Positions 48,373 to 57,800 of a stretch of DNA of 61,933 nt are shown one piece after another (position 1 is the first letter of the stretch; every line of letters starts with the position of its first letter). This DNA is from an uncultured Pelagibacteraceae bacterium (GTDB lineage Bacteria > Pseudomonadota > Alphaproteobacteria > Pelagibacterales > Pelagibacteraceae): contig CAJQRW010000030.1 in the NCBI GenBank assembly GCA_905612415.1, positions 1 through 61,933 of the forward strand. The letters are read 5' to 3'. The notes under the pieces are model-generated. The model saw only the letters and a list, made by a program, of their open reading frames with translations, did no database searches and was not told where the DNA came from. Both the position numbers and the translations under genes were made by a program.

Positions 48373-49446
48373 ATGAAAAAAAACCTTACTTTTTTAGGTA
48401 TAGAAACCAGCTGCGACGAAACTGCGGCATCAGTTGTTCAAGAAAAAGCTGATGGAACTGGAAAAATTTTATCAAATATTGTTTCGAGTCAAGTGGAGGA
48501 ACATAAAGAGTTTGGTGGTGTCGTTCCAGAGATCGCTGCAAGAGCTCATGTTGAAAAAATAGGATTCATAATTAAAAAAGCAATTAAAAATAGTAAACTG
48601 CATTTAAAAAATATAGACGGTATAGCAGCTACGGCAGGACCAGGTTTAATGGTTTGTTTAACAGTCGGATTAAACGCCGGCAAAGCTATTGCAGGATCTT
48701 TAAACAAACCATTCATAGCCGTAAATCATTTAGAAGGTCATGCACTAAGCCCAAAGATTAATAAAAAAATAGAATTTCCTTATTTGTTTTTACTTATTTC
48801 TGGAGGTCATACGCAATTTTTAAAAGTAAATGGAGTTAACAAATATAAAAGACTTGGAACAACCATTGATGATGCTCTTGGTGAAGCTTTTGATAAAACG
48901 GCAAAACTTTTAGGAATAGAATTTCCAGGCGGACCCAAGATCGAGGAGTGGGCTAAAAAAGGTGATGAAAATTTCTTTAAATTACCAAAACCAATTATTA
49001 ATAGAGGCGGTTGTAATCTATCTTTTGCTGGTCTCAAAACGGCGGTTCTTAGAGCGTCAATAAAGTTAAAAAGCAAAAAAGAAAAATATCATTTGGCAGC
49101 ATCATTCCAAAAAACTATTAATGAAATTCTTTATAAAAAAACTAAAGTAGCAATGGATGAATTTTTAAAACATAAAAAGCATAAAAAAAACACTTTTGTA
49201 ATAGCGGGTGGGGTTGCCTCAAACTTGGCAATCAGAGAAAATTTAATAAGACTTTCTGAAGAAAAAAATTTTATACCTGTTTTTCCTCCGGTCCATCTAT
49301 GCAGTGATAATGCTGCAATGATTGCGTGGGCTGGTATTGAAAGATACAAAATAAAATTAATTGATGATTTAAAATTCACTGCAAAAGCAAGATGGCCTTT
49401 AGATAGTTCTGCTCCATTTATGAAAGGAGCTGGATTAAAACTATAA
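48373..49446 (+). CDS. tsaD: tRNA N6-adenosine threonylcarbamoyltransferase
   Basis: FLGIETSCDETAASVV, VNHLEGHAL, LISGGHTQ, GGVASNLAIRE. Confidence 0.97.
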   Translation: MKKNLTFLGIETSCDETAASVVQEKADGTGKILSNIVSSQVEEHKEFGGVVPEIAARAHVEKIGFIIKKAIKNSKLHLKNIDGIAATAGPGLMVCLTVGLNAGKAIAGSLNKPFIAVNHLEGHALSPKINKKIEFPYLFLLISGGHTQFLKVNGVNKYKRLGTTIDDALGEAFDKTAKLLGIEFPGGPKIEEWAKKGDENFFKLPKPIINRGGCNLSFAGLKTAVLRASIKLKSKKEKYHLAASFQKTINEILYKKTKVAMDEFLKHKKHKKNTFVIAGGVASNLAIRENLIRLSEEKNFIPVFPPVHLCSDNAAMIAWAGIERYKIKLIDDLKFTAKARWPLDSSAPFMKGAGLKL

Positions 49447-49529
49447 ATCATATAAATATAAAACAATATAAATCTGAAGATTTATTTAAAAAAAGTTAGT
49501 TAATGATGTTATGTGGAAATTATAATTAG

Positions 49530-49574
49530 ATGCAATACTGGCTCATGAAACCAACACACCTAATACCCTGGTAA
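49530..49574 (+). pseudogene. Degenerate 5' fragment of an EVE-domain gene (MQYWLMK...)
   Basis: TACTGGCTCATGAAA vs TATTGGCTCATGAAA at the start of the intact EVE gene; downstream ACCTAAT...TGGT also shared out of frame. Confidence 0.5.
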
Positions 49575-49600
49575 GACCTAGATTTCGAGCAGATGTGTAT

Positions 49601-52138
49601 TTATTGATTTCTTATAAGTGGATAAACTTTAGGGTTTAAGTATTTAAAGTTAGTAATCATAATCAAAATTAAAGTAGAAAGCCCAATACCAATAGTCACT
49701 TGTAAAAATATTGCTAAATCAAACTTCCAAGTAATTTGAAAAATGTTTTCAATGATAAACTGTGAGCCTATGACTGCAAAAGATAAAGCTATTAAAATTA
49801 TGGATGTAAATATAATAAAAAATTCAATAATTGAAGAAAGTATAACCTCAACCTTAGAAAAACCTAGAATTTTAAATATTAAGTTTTGAAATTCTTTAAT
49901 TTTTCCCTGGACTATAATTGCGCTTGATATGACAATTAAACCAATGACTATAGTTATTGCCGATATAACAGTGACAGCGATAAACACCTTGTTTAATAAA
50001 TTTGTTACTTTTTCTAAGTAATCGGTAATTTTAATAATGGAAAGACTTGGCATTTTATCCAGCAAAGCAGTTTCATTAAAATTTTCTAAACTTTTAAACT
50101 TTGAAGTTGCTAGGTATTCATGAGGTATATTTTTTGCAAATTGAGGATTTAACAACATTGCAAAATTAATAGTGAAATCTCTGTAGTTTACCAATCTAAA
50201 GTTTACAATCTCACCTTCAATTTCACGACCATAAATATTTAGAGTAAAGATATCACCAATTTTGATATTAAAATCTTTAGCAATTTTACTATCTAGTGAA
50301 ATTTGAAGTTTATCAGGTCTGCTTAAATCCCACCACTTACCTTCAATAATTGGATTATCTTTTAAAACTTTATCAACCCAAGAAGATCTTCTGTCATTTC
50401 TAATCACCCAGTGGCTATCATTACTTGAATCAATATAAGTATTTGGATCTATTCCATTAATTTTTACAATACCTGTTGAGACCATGGGTACAATTTCAAG
50501 GTTAGCTTCTTTATCCATATTAAAGATCAAATCTTCAAATATTCGTCTTTCATCACTTTGAATACCAATGAAAAAATAATCAGGAGCAAGTTCTGGTATG
50601 GATTTTGCAATTTCTCTTTTAAAGTTTGAACCAACAAAAGCTAAAGTTAATAATAAAGTAACACCTAAACCTAAAGACATAATAGTTATAGGAGTAATAC
50701 TTTTAGTTTGAGTGATGTTTTTAACAGATACTTTAATTGAAATATTTGGATGTTCTTTTAGTCCTTTAAATAATTTAATAATTAAGTTTGATAATAAATA
50801 GAAGACTAATAGACAAATAAAGAAAGCTCCAAAATAACCTAAGCTATAAATGGGTCGAGCAGAACCAATTGTAAATAAAGAAATTAAAATTGATAATAAA
50901 AATAGGCTTAAAGCAATTGATTTTTTTGAATAATAAAATTGAAGGTTTTGAAAAACATTTCTAAATAGATTTGAAGCTTTGACTTGATCTATGGCATTAA
51001 TTGTTGGTATAGAAAATATGATTAATACTAATAAGCCTACAGAAAAAACCTTTAAATAATTAAGAATAGAAAAATTACCTTCAATATTTAATCCAAGGCC
51101 AGCTGGTAAATATACATCTACAATGGGAACTAAAAAGAAACTAAAAGAATAGGCTGCGGTAGCTATTAAAAATAATAGAATAAGTAACTGAAGATAGTAT
51201 ACAATTTTAATATCCCTTGAAAAAAAGCCTAAAGACTTCTTAACTGCTATAGACAAATTATTCTGATTAATGAATGAAAGTAGGGTGTTAGCAATTCCAA
51301 TTCCAGCAATTAACATTGCACTAATTGATACAAGGGACAAAAATTGAGAAAAATTATCAATTATTCTCTTTAAAGGACCATCAGATTTTTCATGGTATCT
51401 AAGTCTAACTTTTTTTTCATCTTTAAATAATTGCTCAATCTTTTTAGATAAAGTTTTGGCGTTATCTCCCTCATTAAACCTAACTTTATACTCGTAGTTT
51501 AAAAAACTACCTAGATTGTTAAGTTTTAATAGTTCTAATGTTTGTTTTCCAGCTAAGGCAAAATCACCAAATACAAAAGCGCCACCAATATCAGGTACAG
51601 ATTTTACAATACCAATTACGGTAAAGAGTTTGTCTTGAACTTTGATTTTATCATTTAATTCTAAATTAAGATTTTTAAAAATATTTTCATTAACAAGGAT
51701 TGTGTTTTCTGTGGTTTGTAATTTCTCAAAAGCACCAATAGGCTCATAACCTACTTTGCCAAACAAAGGATAATTTTCATCTACTGTTTTAATTCTAGAA
51801 AATATTGATTTATTTTTAGTCTTATCGGTAGTTGAGATCATGGTGCTAAACTCAACCATTTGAGAAACTATAGCAAATTCTTTAACTTGATTAATTAATT
51901 TTAAGTTACCAACATTACGGTTGTAATCAATTTCAATGTCACCACCCAAAAGTGCTCTTGAGTTATTATTTAATTCTTTGTTTAGACTATCTTCTATTGT
52001 GAAAATTGAACTTAGAATAAACAAACTAATAAACAGTGTTAAAATAATACTGAAAATTTTTTTATAATTTCTACTTAAATCTCTTAAAGCATATGTCAAA
52101 GTTAACTTGTACTCTGAAAGCTTAAACAATTTTTCCAT
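49601..52138 (-). CDS. ABC transporter permease (YbbP/FtsX-like), start at [12 protein letters not shown]
   Basis: Two FtsX-like modules, large extracytoplasmic loops, [14 protein letters not shown]; linked ATPase. Confidence 0.88.
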   Translation of the reverse strand: MEKLFKLSEYKLTLTYALRDLSRNYKKIFSIILTLFISLFILSSIFTIEDSLNKELNNNSRALLGGDIEIDYNRNVGNLKLINQVKEFAIVSQMVEFSTMISTTDKTKNKSIFSRIKTVDENYPLFGKVGYEPIGAFEKLQTTENTILVNENIFKNLNLELNDKIKVQDKLFTVIGIVKSVPDIGGAFVFGDFALAGKQTLELLKLNNLGSFLNYEYKVRFNEGDNAKTLSKKIEQLFKDEKKVRLRYHEKSDGPLKRIIDNFSQFLSLVSISAMLIAGIGIANTLLSFINQNNLSIAVKKSLGFFSRDIKIVYYLQLLILLFLIATAAYSFSFFLVPIVDVYLPAGLGLNIEGNFSILNYLKVFSVGLLVLIIFSIPTINAIDQVKASNLFRNVFQNLQFYYSKKSIALSLFLLSILISLFTIGSARPIYSLGYFGAFFICLLVFYLLSNLIIKLFKGLKEHPNISIKVSVKNITQTKSITPITIMSLGLGVTLLLTLAFVGSNFKREIAKSIPELAPDYFFIGIQSDERRIFEDLIFNMDKEANLEIVPMVSTGIVKINGIDPNTYIDSSNDSHWVIRNDRRSSWVDKVLKDNPIIEGKWWDLSRPDKLQISLDSKIAKDFNIKIGDIFTLNIYGREIEGEIVNFRLVNYRDFTINFAMLLNPQFAKNIPHEYLATSKFKSLENFNETALLDKMPSLSIIKITDYLEKVTNLLNKVFIAVTVISAITIVIGLIVISSAIIVQGKIKEFQNLIFKILGFSKVEVILSSIIEFFIIFTSIILIALSFAVIGSQFIIENIFQITWKFDLAIFLQVTIGIGLSTLILIMITNFKYLNPKVYPLIRNQ

Positions 52139-52787
52139 CTTTGATTTTGATTTTTCTTTTTGCTTTATTCGCAAGTTTTGGATCATGTGTGACCACGATT
52201 AAAGATGATTTTTCTTCTTTAATATATTTGAATAAAATATCTGCAATCATTTGTGAATTTTCACTGTCTAAGTTTCCAGTAGGTTCATCTGCTAATATAA
52301 GCTTAGGTTTCATGGCTATAGCCCTTGCAATAGCAACACGTTGCTGTTCGCCACCTGAAAGTTGGCTGGGTAAATTATTAAATCTATTTTTTAGACCAAA
52401 TCGATCAAGTAATTCTTTTGCTCTGTCATAAGGGTTTTTTAAATTATTTAACTCCAATGTTAGAGCAACATTTTCAACAGCTGTATAATTTGGAATAAGA
52501 TAAAAAGATTGAAAAACAATCCCAATATTTTTTCTTCTAACTCTAGAAACCTCGTCTTCACTCATTTTGGATATTTCTTGCTCTTCAAAAAAAATCTTAC
52601 CTGAAGTAGCTTTTTCCAGGCCTCCTGCAAGCATGATTAGGCTTGTTTTTCCAGAACCACTTTCTCCAACTATTGAGATAGACTCATTTTTTTTAGTTTC
52701 AAGATTAATATTTTTTAAAACTTTGATAATATCATTGCCAGTTTGATATTTAAGATTAACGTTTTTTAGCTTAAGAAGATCATTCAT
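52122..52787 (-). CDS. ABC transporter ATP-binding protein (YbbA/LolD-like), start at [10 protein letters not shown]
   Basis: [40 protein letters not shown]. Confidence 0.93.
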   Translation of the reverse strand: MNDLLKLKNVNLKYQTGNDIIKVLKNINLETKKNESISIVGESGSGKTSLIMLAGGLEKATSGKIFFEEQEISKMSEDEVSRVRRKNIGIVFQSFYLIPNYTAVENVALTLELNNLKNPYDRAKELLDRFGLKNRFNNLPSQLSGGEQQRVAIARAIAMKPKLILADEPTGNLDSENSQMIADILFKYIKEEKSSLIVVTHDPKLANKAKRKIKIKDGKIV

Positions 52788-53400
52788 GATTAAAAGATTT
52801 ATTATTAAAGTTGTTGCCTTCTGTCTAGTGAGCATAAACGTCAATGCCGTAGAAAATGTTATCTTATTTGGTGATAGCTTAATGGCAGGCTATGGTCTTC
52901 CGCAGGAAAAACATTTATCCGTAGTTCTTCAAAACAAACTTGTGAATAACGGTTATAATATTGAGATTATCAATGGCAGTGTCTCCGGCAGCACATCTGC
53001 TGGTGGGTTAAACCGTGTTGAATGGTCTCTATCTGAACCAAATATTGATTTAATGATTTTAGGATTAGGTGCTAATGACATGTTAAGAGGAATAAGCCCA
53101 ACTGAAACTGAAAAAAATTTAGAAAAAATTATTCAAATATCAAAACAAAAGAATATAGATGTAATTTTAGCTGGAATGATCGCTCCAACAACTCATGGAG
53201 TTAATTATAAAAAAAAGTTTGATAATATTTATCCAAGCTTAGCGAAAAAATATGATTTAGATTTAATACCTTTTTTATTAGAAGGAGTGGTTTTAAAACC
53301 TGAACTCAATCAAGATGATGGTATGCACCCAAATGCAAAGGGAACTCTAATTATAAGTGATACACTTGAAAAAAGCATCATCAGTTTTATAAAAAAATAG
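52786..53400 (+). CDS. Arylesterase / TesA-like SGNH hydrolase
   Basis: VILFGDSLMAGYGLP, GLGANDMLRG, DDGMHPNAKG; signal peptide. Confidence 0.93.
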   Translation: MIKRFIIKVVAFCLVSINVNAVENVILFGDSLMAGYGLPQEKHLSVVLQNKLVNNGYNIEIINGSVSGSTSAGGLNRVEWSLSEPNIDLMILGLGANDMLRGISPTETEKNLEKIIQISKQKNIDVILAGMIAPTTHGVNYKKKFDNIYPSLAKKYDLDLIPFLLEGVVLKPELNQDDGMHPNAKGTLIISDTLEKSIISFIKK

Positions 53401-53465
53401 TATATTGTTGAGAAATGTTTTTAAATACAGGGGCAAAGATTAAGATCAGAAAAAGGAAAAACTAA

Positions 53466-53879
53466 ATGGCGTATTGGCTCATGAAATCTGAACCTAATGT
53501 GTGGTCAATCGATGATCAACAAAAAACAGGGATTGCTGGTTCTATTTGGGACGGTGTAAGGAATTACCAAGCAGCAAACAATTTAAAAAAAATGAAAAAA
53601 GGTGATCTTTGTTTTTTTTATCATTCTAATATCGGTAAAGAAATTGTAGCTATCGTAGAAGTTATTGAAAAAGCATTTATTGACCCAACAGATAAAACTA
53701 AAAAATTTGTTGCTGTAAAGGTAAAATTTAGAGAAAAATTAAAAAAAACAGTAACCCTTGAAAATATTAAAAAAAATAAAGCCCTTAAACACTTATCTCT
53801 TATTAAACAAAGCAGATTATCAGTGATGCCTATAGATTCAAAAAGCTGGAAAATAATAAATAAGATGAGTAAAGTATAA
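53466..53879 (+). CDS. EVE domain protein
   Basis: [44 protein letters not shown]. Confidence 0.95.
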   Translation: MAYWLMKSEPNVWSIDDQQKTGIAGSIWDGVRNYQAANNLKKMKKGDLCFFYHSNIGKEIVAIVEVIEKAFIDPTDKTKKFVAVKVKFREKLKKTVTLENIKKNKALKHLSLIKQSRLSVMPIDSKSWKIINKMSKV

Positions 53880-53907
53880 AAATAATTATACTAATTTTAA
53901 TTATATA

Positions 53908-55989
53908 ATGAAAAAAAAAGTTAAAAGAATTAAATCTAGAAAAAAAGTTAAAAGAATTAAATCTAGAAAAAAAGTTAAAAGAATTAAATCTAGGAAAAAA
54001 GTTAAAAGAATTAAATCTAGAAAAAAATTAAAAAAAAATAAAAATATAACATCAAGAGAATTAGTTATTAAAGTCCAAAAAAAGTGGGCTCAAAAAGCGT
54101 ATGTTGATAAATCTAATTATGAAAAAAAGTATAAACTATCAATTAAAGATAATGATGGCTTTTGGAAGAAAGAAGGTAAGCGACTTGATTGGATTAAACC
54201 CTATACAAAAATAAAAGATGTTAAGTACAGCAAAGAAGACGTAAAAATTAAATGGTATTATGATGGAACTCTTAATGCATCTTCTAACTGTATTGATAGG
54301 CACTTAAAAAATAAAAAAAACAAAACTGCAATTATTTGGGTAGGAGATAACCCAAACGATTCCAAACATATTACTTATAAAGAACTTCATCGTAATGTAT
54401 GTAGGGCAGCTAATGGTTTGAAAGAACTCGGTGTTAAAAAAGGTGATAGAGTAACAATATACTTAACCATGATACCAGAACTTGCGTATCTGATGCTTGC
54501 ATGTGCAAGGATTGGTGCGGTGCATTCTATAATTTTTGGTGGTTTTTCCCCTGAATCAATATCAGGAAGAATAAATGATTGTCAATCAGACTACATTATT
54601 ACTGCTGATGAAGGTTTGCGAGGTGGAAAAATTATACCTTTAAAAAAAATTGTAGATGAAGCTTTGGAAAGTTGTCCAAATATAAAAAAATGTGTTGTTG
54701 TTAGAAGAACTGGTAATCATGTTGATTGGGTCGATAGTAGAGACGTTTGGTATGATGATATAATTAATAATGTATCAAATAATTGTGAACCTGAAGAAAT
54801 GAGTGCAGAAGACCCTCTGTTTATTCTTTATACATCTGGATCAACAGGTAAGCCTAAAGGAGTTTTGCATACAACAGGTGGGTATATGGTTTATGCTTCA
54901 ATGACTCACCAGTATATTTTTAATTATAAGAAAAATGACATTTATTGGTGTACCGCAGATATTGGTTGGGTAACTGGGCATAGCTATATTATTTATGGAC
55001 CTCTTTCAAATGGAGCAACTACTATAATGTTTGAGGGTGTCCCAAATTATCCTAGTACTTCGAGGTGGTGGCAGATTGTAGACAAATATAAGGTAAATAT
55101 TTTTTATACCGCACCAACTGCCTTAAGAGCTCTAATGCGAGAGGGTGAAATACCAGTAAAAAAAACTAGTAGAAAATCATTAAAACTTTTAGGTACAGTT
55201 GGTGAACCAATTAATCCTGAAGCTTGGCTTTGGTACTACAAAATTGTTGGAAATTCAAAATGTCCGATAGTTGATACTTGGTGGCAAACAGAAACTGGTG
55301 GAATTTTAATTTCTCCTCAACCTGGTGCTATTGATCTGAAACCTGGCTCTGTAACTAAACCATTTTATGGTATTAAACCTGTAATAGTAGATGAAAAAGG
55401 AACAGTTTTAAAAGGCGCTTGTAAAGGAAGACTTTGTATAGCGCAATCTTGGCCTGGACAAATGCGAACAGTTTATGGTGATCACCAAAGATTTATTGAT
55501 ACATATTTTTCTCAGTTTGATGGAAAATATTTTACCGGGGACGGCTGTAGAAGAGATGAAGATGGTTACTATTGGATAACCGGAAGGGTAGATGATGTTA
55601 TAATCGTTTCTGGACATAACCTAGGCACAGCCGAACTTGAAAGTGCTTTTGTTGCTCATCCAAAAGTTGCAGAAGCAGCTGTTGTAGGGTATCCGCACGA
55701 TATTAAAGGAAATGGGCTTTATTGTTATGTAACTCTAAATGCAGACCAAAAACCTTCTGGCGAGCTAGAGAGAGACTTAAAATTATGGGTAAGAAAACAA
55801 ATTGGGCCTATTGCGACACCAGACTTGATACAGTTTTCTCCAGGCTTACCCAAAACAAGATCCGGAAAAATTATGAGAAGAATACTAAGAAAAATTGCAG
55901 CAAATGAACATGATCAATTAGGTGACACAACTACTTTAGCTGATCCAACGGTAGTTGAAAGTTTAATTGAAAATAGAAAGAATAAATAA
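53908..55989 (+). CDS. acs: Acetyl-CoA synthetase with repetitive basic N-terminal extension
   Basis: [71 protein letters not shown]. Confidence 0.95.
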   Translation: MKKKVKRIKSRKKVKRIKSRKKVKRIKSRKKVKRIKSRKKLKKNKNITSRELVIKVQKKWAQKAYVDKSNYEKKYKLSIKDNDGFWKKEGKRLDWIKPYTKIKDVKYSKEDVKIKWYYDGTLNASSNCIDRHLKNKKNKTAIIWVGDNPNDSKHITYKELHRNVCRAANGLKELGVKKGDRVTIYLTMIPELAYLMLACARIGAVHSIIFGGFSPESISGRINDCQSDYIITADEGLRGGKIIPLKKIVDEALESCPNIKKCVVVRRTGNHVDWVDSRDVWYDDIINNVSNNCEPEEMSAEDPLFILYTSGSTGKPKGVLHTTGGYMVYASMTHQYIFNYKKNDIYWCTADIGWVTGHSYIIYGPLSNGATTIMFEGVPNYPSTSRWWQIVDKYKVNIFYTAPTALRALMREGEIPVKKTSRKSLKLLGTVGEPINPEAWLWYYKIVGNSKCPIVDTWWQTETGGILISPQPGAIDLKPGSVTKPFYGIKPVIVDEKGTVLKGACKGRLCIAQSWPGQMRTVYGDHQRFIDTYFSQFDGKYFTGDGCRRDEDGYYWITGRVDDVIIVSGHNLGTAELESAFVAHPKVAEAAVVGYPHDIKGNGLYCYVTLNADQKPSGELERDLKLWVRKQIGPIATPDLIQFSPGLPKTRSGKIMRRILRKIAANEHDQLGDTTTLADPTVVESLIENRKNK
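53914..54021. repeat. 4 x 27-bp tandem repeat (aaaaaagttaaaagaattaaatctaga) in the acs N-terminus
   Basis: Four near-identical copies read in sequence; one substitution in copy 3. Confidence 0.97.
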
Positions 55990-55996
55990 ATAAAAA

Positions 55997-56515
55997 ATGA
56001 ATGGTTTGTTAAAAACGATAATCAAGCCTGATTGGGACAGTAATCCAATAAGGTCTGAAATTATTCAAGCTGCAAACTTAATTCAAATAGGTGAATTTCA
56101 ATTAATTCAATTAGCTTATAAATCTTGGTACAACAAAGATCTTCCAGAAGATAAAATAAATTTTATATTTAACGAATATATGGTTTCAGGAATAATACCT
56201 ATTTGGGTTAAGTACTATGCAAAAGATATATTGAAGTTAGATAATGCAAACAAATTAGATAGTTATAGCAAAAGATATCATGTCTATGATCATGAGTTTG
56301 GAAAATCTATCACAAGTGATCAGGAAAGAAAAAGGCGAGGAATTATTTATACTATAATTATAAGTTTTTTTTTTATTGCTAGTAATTATGTGGCAATCAA
56401 TTTTACTGAGGAGTCGGCGGGGTTTTATCCACCTTATATTGAAAAAAGAGTAGTTTATCCCGAATTATATAAAAAGGCGCAAAGTACGATTGAGATAAAA
56501 AATAGAAATAAATAA
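55997..56515 (+). CDS. Hypothetical protein with C-terminal TM
   Basis: 172-aa ORF directly after acs. Confidence 0.65.
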   Translation: MNGLLKTIIKPDWDSNPIRSEIIQAANLIQIGEFQLIQLAYKSWYNKDLPEDKINFIFNEYMVSGIIPIWVKYYAKDILKLDNANKLDSYSKRYHVYDHEFGKSITSDQERKRRGIIYTIIISFFFIASNYVAINFTEESAGFYPPYIEKRVVYPELYKKAQSTIEIKNRNK

Positions 56516-56730
56516 TGTTTGATTTTATTCCACAAGAATACGAAAAATTAGTAAATATTATATTTCTTTTGGTCACAGCCTTAATTGCTCACCATGCTCT
56601 TACTTATAGAAATGAAGAAGGTAAAAAAGATTTTGTGAGATTATTTTTTGGCTGTATTGCTGCAGTTTATTTTATATTATTTCTTTTTAAAAATGTATTA
56701 GAACTTCAATTGCCTGGTTTTGGTAGTTAG
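56515..56730 (+). CDS. Small 2-TM membrane protein
   Basis: 71 aa; 1-nt overlap with upstream stop. Confidence 0.6.
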   Translation: MFDFIPQEYEKLVNIIFLLVTALIAHHALTYRNEEGKKDFVRLFFGCIAAVYFILFLFKNVLELQLPGFGS

Positions 56731-57353
56731 AGTTTGCTTGGCTTATGCATAACCTGACCTTCGTCCAATTCTTTTATACTTAACACTCTTTCTTTTTCTG
56801 GTAATTGAAGTTGTTTGTTTAAATATAAAGCTCTCTCTCTTACAGATGATGATTTAAATTTATAATTTAAAATAATTGTTCCCAGACCTGGACCAGCAAC
56901 TGCTTCATGATCTATGCCAAGCGCTTTTATATAATCTTGTAAAGCTCCCTCATAATCCTTATTTCTGTCTTTAACAATTCCCCTGTTAGCATATGAAGCA
57001 GCTAATGTACCTGTCCCAGTTTTATCATCTTCTTCTATATTATTTTCTAAAAAACTAATTAAATAGTCTAGTTCTTCTGTTGCTTTTAGATATTCCTTTT
57101 TAGAAATAAACACTAGAGCTTTGCACATAATTGCTCCTCTATGGTTAGGTGTTTTATTTAATGCATTATTAGCAGCCTCTAATGCCTTATCATATTTTTT
57201 ATCTTTTAATCTTATGTCGCAAACTTCAGTTTCATAATCACCAGGAGGTCTATCCATGAAAGATTTTACTAAAGCCCATACGGTAAACATAACAAAAGTT
57301 AATATTGCCATGTAAATTATAAATCTTTTTAGTATGTTTGTTTTTCTATCCAT
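56727..57353 (-). CDS. Membrane-anchored TPR-containing protein
   Basis: N-terminal TM; KYDKALEAANNALNKTPNHRGA and YEGALQDYIKALGID TPR-like units. Confidence 0.7.
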   Translation of the reverse strand: MDRKTNILKRFIIYMAILTFVMFTVWALVKSFMDRPPGDYETEVCDIRLKDKKYDKALEAANNALNKTPNHRGAIMCKALVFISKKEYLKATEELDYLISFLENNIEEDDKTGTGTLAASYANRGIVKDRNKDYEGALQDYIKALGIDHEAVAGPGLGTIILNYKFKSSSVRERALYLNKQLQLPEKERVLSIKELDEGQVMHKPSKL

Positions 57354-57593
57354 TTAGTTAAATACCTGATTGACATATATATAACTAAAAACAATGCATA
57401 ATAAGATTGAAGTCAAACCTGCTCTTTTCTTAAAAAATTTTTTTTCTTCTTCTGAAACAGATTTATCAATTTTTTGTTTTTTTCTAACATACAAAATCCA
57501 AATTAGTTGCCTTACAGGAAAGAATAGTACTATGCTCAAAAGTATTACCCATAACGGATCATGGAAGGATGTATAAAGTTTTATTAAGTTCAT
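57354..57593 (-). CDS. Small conserved-looking 2-TM membrane protein
   Basis: 79 aa; DPLWVILLSIVLFFPVRQLIWILYVRKKQK. Confidence 0.65.
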   Translation of the reverse strand: MNLIKLYTSFHDPLWVILLSIVLFFPVRQLIWILYVRKKQKIDKSVSEEEKKFFKKRAGLTSILLCIVFSYIYVNQVFN

Positions 57594-57732
57594 AAATTTT
57601 TTTTAATTAAAATAGCACTTATATGGCAATACTTTCAATTAAAAGTTGAATCTATTGTATTTCCTTCAGGTAGTTAAAGGATAAACTAGGTATTGCTTTG
57701 AAAGATTAATTGGTGCACAATTTTGCTATCAG

Positions 57733-57767
57733 CATCGTGGAATTTAATTCTACGATGTTTTTGTTTT
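57733..57767 (+). terminator. Hairpin plus T-rich tract in the leader of the Na+/solute symporter (attenuator candidate)
   Basis: CATCGTGGAATT/AATTCTACGATG (one G.U) followed by TTTTTGTTTT; outer TGCTAT 57724-57729 / ATAGCA 57768-57773. Confidence 0.65.
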
Positions 57768-57800
57768 ATAGCACAAAAAAAATAATTAAAGGGGAACCTT

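Noticed and set aside
49560-49600. Possible tRNA remnant or attachment site (gacctagatttcgagcag)
   Set aside because: Only a weak T-loop-like string; no cloverleaf could be built and no integrase is present
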